Position numbers and translations under genes: made by a program. Shown here in pieces: positions 43,414 through 51,383 of a stretch of DNA of 64,000 bases (position 1 is the stretch's first letter; every line of letters starts with the position of its first letter). Source of the DNA: CAIYZT01 sp947461435 (GTDB lineage: Bacteria > Pseudomonadota > Alphaproteobacteria > Rhodobacterales > Rhodobacteraceae); assembly GCA_965284435.1 (NCBI GenBank), contig OZ260083.1, forward strand, positions 806,001 through 870,000, given 5' to 3'. Below the pieces are notes generated by a model. It was given only the letters and a program-made list of their open reading frames with translations, did not search any database and was not told the DNA's origin.

Positions 43414-44526
43414 GTGACCAAAATCGGGATAAGTGCCAAGGGCCGACATTTGATTGACGCCCTGCGCATCTCACAAAACCCGGCACATTTGACTTCGGAA
43501 GGGATGGAACCGGCCCTGCAAAAGGCACTTCTGGACTTCGGTTTTCTGGAAGAACATGAACCGACCCGCCCGCCACAGGATCTTTTTGATACCTTTTCGG
43601 GATGGCGCAGCCAAAAGGGAATGTTGATCGATCCAACCCGGACCGGCCTGTTTTATCGGGCAATTTCCGCGCAGGTTGGCCCGGGCGACCGGGTTGTGGA
43701 TGTGGGTACCGGATCTGGAATCTTGGCCATGTGCGCCGCCCGCGCGGGCGCGGAATCGGTCTATGCGTTGGAAATCACCCAGATGGCCGATTGGGCGGAG
43801 CGGCTGGCGAAAAGCAATGGGTTGACCAACATGCAAGTGGTACGCGGCGATGCCGCCCTTTTCAACGCGGGGGCGCCGGTTGACCTGGTCATGGGCGAAT
43901 TTGCCGGCATGTGGTTGCTGGAAGAGTGGCGTCACTATGCCGCTTTTGTTCAAGTGCGCGACCGCTGGCTGAAACCGGGCGGCCGCGTGATACCGAGCGC
44001 CTCTGGCCTGTTCCTTTCGGCCGTAGACAGCCGAAAACTTTCCTACGAACGGGGATGGGGCTTTTTCGACGCCCCAGTGCAAGGATTTGATTTCTCTGAG
44101 GTGCTGACGTCTGGCGCGTATCGGCCCACACGCTACATTCTTACGGCTGAACCGAAAGATCTTGTTTGCACAAAAGAGATTGCGCGTTTCGATTTCCTGA
44201 AGGGTAATCCGAACGACTATCTGTTCGAGACAATCGTTCAATTTAACTATGATGTCGCCGGGATGTTTCATGGCTTTGTCGGGCACTTCACGCTGGATCT
44301 GGCCCCTGGCCTGACGTTGACAACCGGAACAGATGGGCGCGAGACATGCTGGCATCAATCCTATTTTCCCATGCCCGCACGTCACGTTCCGGCCGGAACA
44401 TCCGTCAGCGCCCGCCTGCGCAGTTTTCTAACGACCGACACACAGGTTCTGAAGTTTGGCATTACGACCGCTGGCCCAGATGAAGACCTTGATCGTCAAA
44501 CAGAGCATGTCTTTGCCCTTGAATGA
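43414..44526 (+). CDS. Protein arginine methyltransferase-like SAM enzyme
   Basis: A 370-residue protein with the features of PRMT-type enzymes: SAM motif I VVDVGTGSGILAM, acidic strand-two end ALEIT, a double-E-loop-like MGEFAGMWLLEE, a following beta-barrel half, and CWHQSYFPM resembling the THW loop. The start is GTG 43414 with AAAGGAG seven bases upstream. It is followed by an overlapping FemAB-like gene, so the two form an operon. PRMT-like enzymes are uncommon in bacteria. Here the target may be a small amine or guanidine in the locus product, or a protein such as the Arg-rich repeat protein (inference). Confidence 0.8.
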   Translation: MTKIGISAKGRHLIDALRISQNPAHLTSEGMEPALQKALLDFGFLEEHEPTRPPQDLFDTFSGWRSQKGMLIDPTRTGLFYRAISAQVGPGDRVVDVGTGSGILAMCAARAGAESVYALEITQMADWAERLAKSNGLTNMQVVRGDAALFNAGAPVDLVMGEFAGMWLLEEWRHYAAFVQVRDRWLKPGGRVIPSASGLFLSAVDSRKLSYERGWGFFDAPVQGFDFSEVLTSGAYRPTRYILTAEPKDLVCTKEIARFDFLKGNPNDYLFETIVQFNYDVAGMFHGFVGHFTLDLAPGLTLTTGTDGRETCWHQSYFPMPARHVPAGTSVSARLRSFLTTDTQVLKFGITTAGPDEDLDRQTEHVFALE

Positions 44527-45406
44527 CACCATGGGCTATTCCAGCCCGCACTACTTTGCGGCACTGGGCGAAAGCGGCGTTCCACTGGGGCAAACCGGCG
44601 GTTCGTTGATCACCAGATCGATTTCAGGATCGAACCAGACAGATCTGGCGGGGATATGGCCTTTGTTTACCTGCCAAAATTGGGCGGGACTGGCTGCGGA
44701 CATCGACGCCTTGAAAACGGATCATGTCACGGTTACCTTGGTGTCCGATCCCTTTGCGCCCCTGTCGCAAGCTGATCTGGGGGCGATTTTCCCAATCTGT
44801 CGGCCACTTCATGATCATTGGGTCATAGATCTTTTGGCACCGCCCAGCCTGTCCAAACATCACCGTCGAGAGTTACGCAAAGTCCTACCCCCTCAGATCG
44901 TCGCTGGCCCCCCCCCATCTGACCTGGCTATCGGATGGGCCCAGCTTTATGCGCATCTTGTCAGCAAAAAGAATATTCAGGATTCACGGGCCTTTTCGGC
45001 CCAGGCTCTTGCCGCCCAATTGGCTGTGCCCGGTGCGCAGGTTGTCACCGCCTGGCAGGGGTCCACTCTGTTGGGAGTCGATCTGTACTATCTGAATCGT
45101 GGGGTCGCCTATGCCCATTTGTCGGCCTATTCGCCCAGCGGTTATGAGGCGTCCGTCAGCTATCCCATGATGGCGGCCGCGATGGACTATTTTGCTACGA
45201 TGGCGCAGTTCATCGATCTGGGCGGCGCCCCGGCCGGTTCGGCGGGTCCCGGTATTGCCCGGTTCAAGGCAGGCTGGACATCGCAGACTCGCAAGACATT
45301 TCTGTGCGGAAAGGTATTGAATCCAGAGGCCTACCGCCAATTGGCGCCAGCGGCCGATCCAGATGGATGGTTTCCCGCCTATCGCGCTGGAGAATTCAAG
45401 ACCTGA
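44507..45406 (+). CDS. FemAB/GNAT-like N-acyltransferase, second
   Basis: A roughly 299-residue protein with the GNAT-type pattern: HHRRELRKVLP in the middle, a YAHLSAYSPSGYEAS segment, and the closing FIDLGGAPAGSAGPGIARFKAG signature. It is only weakly similar to the first FemAB-like protein at 40382. The start is uncertain: ATG 44480, 44507 and 44531 are all in frame, the first two overlapping the PRMT-like gene's end. Co-transcription with the PRMT-like gene is evident. It probably acylates an amine put on by one of the aminotransferases (inference). Confidence 0.75.
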   Translation: MSLPLNDTMGYSSPHYFAALGESGVPLGQTGGSLITRSISGSNQTDLAGIWPLFTCQNWAGLAADIDALKTDHVTVTLVSDPFAPLSQADLGAIFPICRPLHDHWVIDLLAPPSLSKHHRRELRKVLPPQIVAGPPPSDLAIGWAQLYAHLVSKKNIQDSRAFSAQALAAQLAVPGAQVVTAWQGSTLLGVDLYYLNRGVAYAHLSAYSPSGYEASVSYPMMAAAMDYFATMAQFIDLGGAPAGSAGPGIARFKAGWTSQTRKTFLCGKVLNPEAYRQLAPAADPDGWFPAYRAGEFKT

Positions 45407-45489
45407 AGTTTTCCCGATCGGACTGGTCCAAACCCTTGTTCCTTTTTCAAATCCGCGCATAGGTTGGCGCGAAGGAACAGGAGTTTGCG

Positions 45490-46257
45490 ATGGCAGATCG
45501 GCTAAAGGGTAAAGTGGCAATCGTCTCGGGCGGCGCCACGGGATGCGGGGCCGCTGCGGTCCGATTGTTCGCGGCCGAAGGCGCCGCTGTGGGAATCATT
45601 GATCGGAACGTCGAGGCGGGCAGTGCCTTGGCCATTGACTTGGCGCGATCTGGCCACCGCGTGGTCTTCGCCGCCGCCGACGTCTCCAAGAAGGCCGAAG
45701 TCGATGCGGCCGTCGCCACCGTTCGGCAACAGCTTGGCCCCGTGAATGTTCTGTTCAACCATGCTGGCACGATCGTAATCAAACCGTTTCTGGAGACGGA
45801 AGAGGAAGACTGGGATTTCCTTTTCGATGTGAACGTAAAATCCATGTACCTGATGACGCGCGCGGTGCTTCCGATGATGCTGGAGGCTGGAAAAGGCAGC
45901 ATCGTTTGCACATCGTCGATTTCGGCCGTCTACGGTACGCCGAACGAGGTTCTGTACGATGCCACCAAAGGGGCCTGCCACATGTTCGCCCGCGCCATTG
46001 CCGTTGAATATCGTGATCGCGGGATACGGTGTAACGCAGTATGCCCCGGCTTCATCGAAACCCCGCACGGCAACCGCGAAGTTGCGGAACTTTCGGCACT
46101 GGGTGTGGATGTCTCAGAAGCGGCCATCAAAGCCGCGCAAGGCCGCTTTGGCCAACCCGAAGACATCGCCCGCGCGGCCCTTTATCTGGCCAGCGATGAT
46201 GCAGATTTTGTCAATGGCACCCAATTGTTCGTCGACAACGGCTTCTCCGCCGTCTGA
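45490..46257 (+). CDS. SDR-family oxidoreductase, third
   Basis: A 255-residue short-chain dehydrogenase. The cofactor motif is SGGATGCGAAA (variant of TGxxxGIG), followed by NHAGT in place of NNAGx, the SSISA serine and the YDATKG catalytic pair; the C-terminus GTQLFVDNGFSAV is typical. CAGGAG lies seven bases before ATG 45490. It follows the second FemAB-like gene by 83 bases on the same strand and may close the accessory block, or may belong to an unrelated sugar or acid catabolic function. Confidence 0.88.
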   Translation: MADRLKGKVAIVSGGATGCGAAAVRLFAAEGAAVGIIDRNVEAGSALAIDLARSGHRVVFAAADVSKKAEVDAAVATVRQQLGPVNVLFNHAGTIVIKPFLETEEEDWDFLFDVNVKSMYLMTRAVLPMMLEAGKGSIVCTSSISAVYGTPNEVLYDATKGACHMFARAIAVEYRDRGIRCNAVCPGFIETPHGNREVAELSALGVDVSEAAIKAAQGRFGQPEDIARAALYLASDDADFVNGTQLFVDNGFSAV

Positions 46258-46523
46258 TGCGACGTGTTTCCCACGATCCGGTGGTATGTGCTGCAAAGCA
46301 TTTAAGATTGCGGTGTGACGTTGCTGGAAACGTGGTCGCGGGCCTTTGATCCGGGCCACGAATTCGGTGATGCGGCGGAAAGGTACGGTCGAAGCGTCTT
46401 CCTTGAACGCATGTGCCCCCGGACAATCTCTGTCGGCGGATGACGGCCCAAAGAATACGGCGGCCATAGGGGCCACACCGATTCTGGCGCATAGTGCAGA
46501 CGTGTCATCCACAGGAGGCCAAG

Positions 46524-46706
46524 ATGAAACACCTCGCCGATCACCGAACGCCGTCCACAGGTGCCCGCTTTGCTCAGTTCCTTCGGCTTGCCCGCAATCG
46601 CGGAGAGATCGTTTGGGCTCGCGTGTGGCAAAAGCCGGTCCTTCTGCCAGTCACGAACCGCCGCGTCGTTGAATACATCCGGATCGAACGACGCCGCGAG
46701 ATTTAG
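46524..46706 (+). CDS. Small basic hypothetical protein
   Basis: A 60-residue, arginine-rich peptide (RFAQFLRLARNRG, EYIRIERRREI). ATG 46524 has AGGAGG (46513-46518) five bases upstream, the best Shine-Dalgarno sequence in this interval, which is why it is listed. The preceding 266 bases (46258-46523) contain no convincing gene. It converges on the Gfo/Idh-aldo/keto reductase fusion gene. No family recognised. Confidence 0.4.
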   Translation: MKHLADHRTPSTGARFAQFLRLARNRGEIVWARVWQKPVLLPVTNRRVVEYIRIERRREI

Positions 46707-46725
46707 CGGCCGCCTTCGGCGCTGA

Positions 46726-48735
46726 TTATCTGGTTTCCGACTCAAGATTCAGCCAAGCCACTTCGGCCGCCGATAGCTTCAGTGCGGCGCCGGGAAGCGT
46801 CGAAACGATTTCGCCGGGGCTTCTGGGGCCAATTAGGGCCAGAGATGGAAAGGATTGGCAAAGAACCCAAGCCGTTGCCACGTTGTGCGCTGAAACGCCG
46901 CGTTCTGCCGCCAACAGCTCGGCCCGTTTGCGCCGTTCCGCGTTTGCGGGGCTGCCAAAGCAGGTTTCGGGTGCCGTATCTGCCGGAAGTCGGTTGCGCA
47001 ACGCTTCGGGCAGAAAGTATCCGCGCGCCTGACTTGACCAAGACAGATGCACCAGTTCACCTTTGCGCAGCGACGAAAGCGTTTCTGGGGTATTGGACGT
47101 GATGCATCCTGCCCAAACTGGCTGCTCCATCACGGCAAGGGACAGGTTGTTGTTCAGAATCCGAAACGGTTCCAGACCCTGCGCGGCGGCATAGGCATTG
47201 GCCTCTGCCACGCGGGCAGGTGACCAGTTCGATCCCCCAAAAATCCCGATCTTGCCGGCGGCTTTCAATTGGTTCAGGGCGTCCACAAACTCCGAAACGG
47301 GCACGGCAAGGTTATCACGGTGCATGATGTAGATTGGAACCGACTCCAGTTGCAGCCGCTCCAGCGAAATGGCCAATTGCGCCCCAATTGCGCCGGGCAG
47401 GCAATAGGGCGTATGGGCCCCTTTTGCGATTACTGTGGTGGTTTTTTCAACTCCGCGTGTTTTGATCCACTCTCCCAGAACCTTCTCATGCTGGCCTCCT
47501 CCGTAGACAAAGCCGGTATCAAAGGTATTTCCGCCCGCTTCCATCCAAGCGTCCCAGACGATCGCCCCCTCGGCGAGAGTATTTCTGTTATCGCATCCAA
47601 TGATCAGTTGAGAGATGGGTTGTTTCAGGCCGGGCAGGTGGATCATCGGCATGGCTGGAAGACCAGCGGGGAGGACGCCGGGCAGGCAGCGATTGCTGGC
47701 AGGTTTTTCGGCGAAGGTCTGATACGCCAGTTCGGCCCGCCACTTATCCAACGTGTCGTTATTGCCGATGCTGTCGGCGTGGCTCGGCGCCGGATAGGGC
47801 GCCTCAAACGCTCCTGCTGCAATGGCTTTGGAAGCGGCATCCGCCTCAAAGGCGAATAACATCCTTTCGTCCCGAATGGCTTCGGTCCGCGTTTCCCCTT
47901 GTGTCGTGATGTGAAGCCAAGAATCCGACGGCCCTGCATTTCGTCCCGGTACCCAAGGGTCATCGATGACGATTTTGCCTTTGCTTCCAGTGATAACCGC
48001 CCGGTTGTCCATATTGCGCGCAACAGCCACCGCAATTTCCGCGGTCACGCCTGACTGAAAAGTCAAAAGACCATAGGCGACCGCATCAACGCCCGTTGGC
48101 GCAAGAACGCCCGTGCCTTTCACGCTGATCGGATTGGCAAAGGGTTGTTTGATCGCGGCCCCGGCGATCAGTCGGGCCAAAGAGACTGGGTAGCCGCCCA
48201 CATCCAATATCCCGCCGCCACCCAGAGCAGCATCATAAAGCCGCGACGCTTCCTTGAAATCCGCGTTAAAGCCAAACCGAGATTCAATGTGAACAATGCT
48301 TCCTATTTCGCCGTCTGAAATTATTTTCAGCACCCTGTCGATCTGCGGATGACAGCGGTACATGAAGGCTTCCATGAAAAAGCGCTTCTCTTGTGTGGCC
48401 ACCTCTGTCACCGCAATCACTTCAGCGGCGCTCATTCCCGCCGGTTTTTCGCACAAGACATGCTTGCCTGCCCGCAGGGCAGCTATGGATAATTCGGCAT
48501 GCCAAGGATGCGGAGTAGAGATGTAAATCGCATCCACCTGATCATCTGCCAAAAGGGAGGCATAGTCGGAATAGCGCCGATCGGCAGCGACATCGTAGCG
48601 GTCACCAAATGTGCCGCGTCGCACCTCGTCTCGTGATGCAATCGCGACCAAGGTTCCAGCCTCGGTTTGTGCCAAACCGTCTGCAAAATTATGCGCGATC
48701 GCGCCTGGGCCGATAATGCCCCAACGAATGGTCAT
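46726..48735 (-). CDS. Fusion of Gfo/Idh/MocA oxidoreductase and aldo/keto reductase
   Basis: A 669-residue protein joining two usually separate enzymes. Residues about 1-325 are a Gfo/Idh/MocA dehydrogenase: WGIIGPGAIA nucleotide motif, EKPAGM with the catalytic lysine, and GGGILDVGGYP. Residues about 345-669 are an aldo/keto reductase: FDTGFVYGGGQHE with Asp/Tyr, VIAKGAH lysine, IYIMHRD histidine and GGSNWSPARV. Both catalytic sets look intact. ATG 48735 has GGGGGAG seven bases upstream. The pairing suggests oxidation and reduction of a sugar or polyol within one polypeptide, for example epimerisation through a keto intermediate (inference). Confidence 0.9.
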   Translation of the reverse strand: MTIRWGIIGPGAIAHNFADGLAQTEAGTLVAIASRDEVRRGTFGDRYDVAADRRYSDYASLLADDQVDAIYISTPHPWHAELSIAALRAGKHVLCEKPAGMSAAEVIAVTEVATQEKRFFMEAFMYRCHPQIDRVLKIISDGEIGSIVHIESRFGFNADFKEASRLYDAALGGGGILDVGGYPVSLARLIAGAAIKQPFANPISVKGTGVLAPTGVDAVAYGLLTFQSGVTAEIAVAVARNMDNRAVITGSKGKIVIDDPWVPGRNAGPSDSWLHITTQGETRTEAIRDERMLFAFEADAASKAIAAGAFEAPYPAPSHADSIGNNDTLDKWRAELAYQTFAEKPASNRCLPGVLPAGLPAMPMIHLPGLKQPISQLIIGCDNRNTLAEGAIVWDAWMEAGGNTFDTGFVYGGGQHEKVLGEWIKTRGVEKTTTVIAKGAHTPYCLPGAIGAQLAISLERLQLESVPIYIMHRDNLAVPVSEFVDALNQLKAAGKIGIFGGSNWSPARVAEANAYAAAQGLEPFRILNNNLSLAVMEQPVWAGCITSNTPETLSSLRKGELVHLSWSSQARGYFLPEALRNRLPADTAPETCFGSPANAERRKRAELLAAERGVSAHNVATAWVLCQSFPSLALIGPRSPGEIVSTLPGAALKLSAAEVAWLNLESETR

Positions 48736-48834
48736 AGTGATCTCCCCCTGTTTGCTTCTGCCTATCAAGGGGGTGCGAGTCGGGGAAGAATAATTTACTA
48801 AATTGATGATCTGAGTGTCTTGCGGGAAATCGGG

Positions 48835-49278
48835 TTAAGGGTTTCGCCGCTCTGGTCGGGGGCGCAAATGGTTGCGCAGCGTGATCAGGGCAGCGCGCAA
48901 CTGTGCAATTTCTGCACCGGACAGCCCCGTGCTTTGGGCAAACTGGTCCGGAATATCGGCCGCTTGCGCGATCACGTTCCGTCCACTTTCTGTCAAGGCA
49001 ACCCGGACTTGTCGTTCGTCCGCAGGATCACGATGGCGGCTCACCAAACCGGCCGCTTCGATGCGTTTCAGTAAGGGAGTCAAGGTGTTGCTGTCCAAAT
49101 GCAAAACCGTCCCCAGTTGCCCCACGGTCTGATCATCCTGATCACCCAGAGACGACAAGACCAAATACTGTGGATACGTTAGCCCTAAGCGGTCCAAAAG
49201 CGGACCATAAGCCGACTGCATCGCGTGTCCTGTGGAATACAGCGCAAAACACAGCATTTTGGAGGGCGGCATCGACAT
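48835..49278 (-). CDS. ohrR: Organic-hydroperoxide-sensing MarR-family repressor
   Basis: A 147-residue winged-helix regulator. The N-terminal MLCFALYST carries the cysteine that OhrR proteins use to sense organic peroxides, followed by LTYPQYLVL, the DNA-binding helix region HLDSNTLTPLLKRIE and the wing DPADERQVRV. It is divergent from ohr, with a palindrome-containing gap between them, the standard arrangement for repression of ohr and of itself until oxidation. Confidence 0.92.
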   Translation of the reverse strand: MSMPPSKMLCFALYSTGHAMQSAYGPLLDRLGLTYPQYLVLSSLGDQDDQTVGQLGTVLHLDSNTLTPLLKRIEAAGLVSRHRDPADERQVRVALTESGRNVIAQAADIPDQFAQSTGLSGAEIAQLRAALITLRNHLRPRPERRNP

Positions 49279-49345
49279 GTAAGAATATTAGATCGCGTAC
49301 AATCAAAGAGCAAGGGATTGACGGAATTCAGAAAGACACATATAA

Positions 49346-49374
49346 AAATCGCACACGATTTAATCGCAAGCGAT
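49346..49374. promoter_or_regulatory. Candidate OhrR operators
   Basis: Two adjacent inverted repeats: AAATCG-CACA-CGATTT (49346-49361) and ATCGC-AA-GCGAT (49363-49374), both immediately before the ohr Shine-Dalgarno sequence GAGG and start. The related ATCGCG...CAAT at about 49290 lies nearer ohrR. Assignment to OhrR is by location and symmetry. Confidence 0.6.
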
Positions 49375-49386
49375 ATTGAGGTTCAA

Positions 49387-49815
49387 ATGTCCATAACCAT
49401 AGCCTATGAAACTGAAGCCACAGCCACGGGGGGTGGTCGCAACGGAGTGTCAAAACTCGCCTCCGGCATGTTGACAGTCACCATGACCAGCCCAAAGGAA
49501 TTAGGGGGCTCTGGACTGGGTCACAACCCTGAGGAGATGTTTACCTTGGGATATGCCGCCTGCTACCTGGGGGCTATGCGTTTCGCCGCAGGATCAGAAA
49601 AACTCGGATCCGTCCCCGAGGCCGCGACAGTCACGGCAAAGGTCGGAATTGGCGGGCGCAGCGAAGGCGGATTTGGCCTTAAGGTGACACTGACCGTCAC
49701 GATGCCAGGCGTCGAGCGCACTGTGGCGGAAAAGATCGCAGAGCGGGGTCACTTCATTTGCCCCTACAGCCATGCCACAAAAGGCAATATCGAGGTCGAA
49801 ACGATCATCGCCTGA
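49387..49815 (+). CDS. ohr: Organic hydroperoxide resistance protein (Ohr/OsmC family)
   Basis: A 142-residue thiol peroxidase that reduces organic, especially fatty-acid, hydroperoxides. It has both conserved cysteines in the expected settings, GYAACYLGA and HFICPYSHATKGN, and the N-terminal TGGGRNG segment. ATG 49387 has GAGG six bases upstream. It is divergent from ohrR and ends in a strong terminator. Its presence beside a lipid-type synthase locus may be coincidental. Confidence 0.95.
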   Translation: MSITIAYETEATATGGGRNGVSKLASGMLTVTMTSPKELGGSGLGHNPEEMFTLGYAACYLGAMRFAAGSEKLGSVPEAATVTAKVGIGGRSEGGFGLKVTLTVTMPGVERTVAEKIAERGHFICPYSHATKGNIEVETIIA

Positions 49816-49836
49816 CGGCAACGTCGGTTTGGCGGT

Positions 49837-49864
49837 GGGCCGAAGCCTTGGCTTCGGCCCTTTT
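49837..49864. terminator. Rho-independent terminator of ohr
   Basis: A perfect 11-bp stem (GGGCCGAAGCC / GGCTTCGGCCC) around TT, followed by TTTT. It lies between the ohr stop and the stop of the convergent ilvE gene, so it may serve both. Confidence 0.88.
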
Positions 49865-49866
49865 GG

Positions 49867-50784
49867 TCATGCACGAACCAGCCTTTCGTATTCCGCCGAA
49901 ACCCGCTTTGTCAGATCTCCAACTTCAAACGCATAATCTCCGATCTGGCCGACAGGGGTAACTTCAGCGGCAGTTCCAGTCAGCCAGCATTGTTCAAATC
50001 CTTCAAGTTCTTCCGGAAGGATATGCCGTTCATGAACGACGATTTGCATATCCCGCAACATGCCGATCACAGTTTGCCGCGTGATGCCGTTCAAAATGCA
50101 ATCGGGCTTTGGCGTGTGCACTTCGCCGTCCTTGACGAAGAAGATGTTTGCCCCTGTGGCTTCGGCCACATAGCCGCGATAATCCATCATCATGGCGTCG
50201 GAACACCCCTTCGCCTCGGCGGCATGCTTTGACATGGTGCAAATCATATACAGGCCTGCGGCTTTTGCAGCATGCGGAATCGTTTCCGGAGATGGGCGTT
50301 TCCACTTGGCAATATCAAGTTTGGCCCCCTTCATCTTCGCGTCGCCGTAATAGCTTCCCCAAGTCCAGCAGGCCACCGCCAGCCGGATCGGATTGCGCTT
50401 TGATGCCACGCCCATATCCTCGCCGGCACCGCGCCACGCAATCGCCCGTACATAAGCGTCGGTCAGATTGTTGGCATTCAAGACGGCTTCCTTCGCGGCA
50501 TTGATCTCGGCCACTGAAAACGGCAAGGCCATGTCCAGCAATTCCCCTGACATGCGCAAGCGTTCCGAATGTTCGGTCGACTTGAAGATCTTGCCGTTAT
50601 AGCAGCGCTCTCCTTCGAAAACCGCGCTGGCATAATGAAGCGCATGTGTCAGGATATGTACATTTGCACCACGCCAATCCACAAGTTTGCCGTCCATCCA
50701 GATGAACCCGTCCCGATCATCATAGCCTGCCAATGCCGCCTCCATTATTTCATATATTGCGCAAAATTGGTCCGTTTCGGACAT
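49867..50784 (-). CDS. ilvE: Branched-chain amino acid aminotransferase
   Basis: A 305-residue fold-type IV PLP enzyme that makes leucine, isoleucine and valine from their 2-oxo acids using glutamate. Visible are WMDGKLVDW, HYASAVFEGERCY, the MSKHAAEAKGCSDAMMMD lysine region, EATGANIFFV and GITRQTVI. ATG 50784 is used; the first recognisable family residues begin near the later ATG at 50745, so the N-terminal 13 residues are uncertain. It is divergent from the petP-like regulator. Confidence 0.93.
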   Translation of the reverse strand: MSETDQFCAIYEIMEAALAGYDDRDGFIWMDGKLVDWRGANVHILTHALHYASAVFEGERCYNGKIFKSTEHSERLRMSGELLDMALPFSVAEINAAKEAVLNANNLTDAYVRAIAWRGAGEDMGVASKRNPIRLAVACWTWGSYYGDAKMKGAKLDIAKWKRPSPETIPHAAKAAGLYMICTMSKHAAEAKGCSDAMMMDYRGYVAEATGANIFFVKDGEVHTPKPDCILNGITRQTVIGMLRDMQIVVHERHILPEELEGFEQCWLTGTAAEVTPVGQIGDYAFEVGDLTKRVSAEYERLVRA

Positions 50785-50870
50785 AATATTGCGCAAAACT
50801 CAAGAATCGGTAGCGTTTAGAACTTGGAATGTCAACAAGGCTGACATATCCTACCCGAAAGGAGATCGTG

Positions 50871-51383
50871 ATGGCCGAAAATATGCCAACCACATCATCG
50901 GGTGGCGAAAGCCTTCTGTACCTGACAGATGAACAGCTGCGCAAAGGGATAGAGGCCATGTTTTTCGCCTATCGCGGGTTTACCGCCGACCCAGACCGCA
51001 TTCTAGAAGGCATGGACTATGGCCGCGCGCATCACCGCGCAGTTCATTTCATTCACCGCTCTGCGGGCACGACAGTTGGAAACCTTCTGGCCATTCTTGG
51101 GGTGACCAAACAAAGCCTGAACAGGGTCTTGCGGACGCTCTTTGACGACGAACTGGTCGAGGCCCGCGTTGGCAAGAAAGACAAACGCGAACGGCATTTG
51201 CATCTGACCGAAAAGGGCCGTGCCTTGGAACGCGCGCTGTCGGATGCCCAACGATCGCGGATGAGGTCGGCCTATCGGGCGGCAGGGCCGCAAGCGGTTC
51301 AGGGTTTCCGGACTGTCCTAGAAGCGATGATGGATCCGGAGCTTCGGCGTCAGTTTCAGGGCTTGGTGGAGACGGGTCAATGA
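50871..51383 (+). CDS. petP: MarR-family regulator, PetP-like
   Basis: A 170-residue winged-helix regulator: LLAILGVTKQSLNRVLRTL recognition region followed by the wing KKDKRERHLHLTEKG. ATG 50871 has AGGAG six bases upstream. It overlaps the OmpR-type response regulator gene by four bases (ATGA). In Rhodobacter capsulatus the adjacent petP and petR genes have this MarR-plus-response-regulator makeup; the symbol is given on that basis. Here no cytochrome bc1 genes follow, so the regulon may differ. Confidence 0.7.
   Translation: MAENMPTTSSGGESLLYLTDEQLRKGIEAMFFAYRGFTADPDRILEGMDYGRAHHRAVHFIHRSAGTTVGNLLAILGVTKQSLNRVLRTLFDDELVEARVGKKDKRERHLHLTEKGRALERALSDAQRSRMRSAYRAAGPQAVQGFRTVLEAMMDPELRRQFQGLVETGQ

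Noticed and set aside
46302..46745. 147-codon minus-strand ORF in the gap after the third SDR
   Set aside because: No ribosome-binding site, no recognisable composition or domain, and it overlaps the better-supported small plus-strand ORF.
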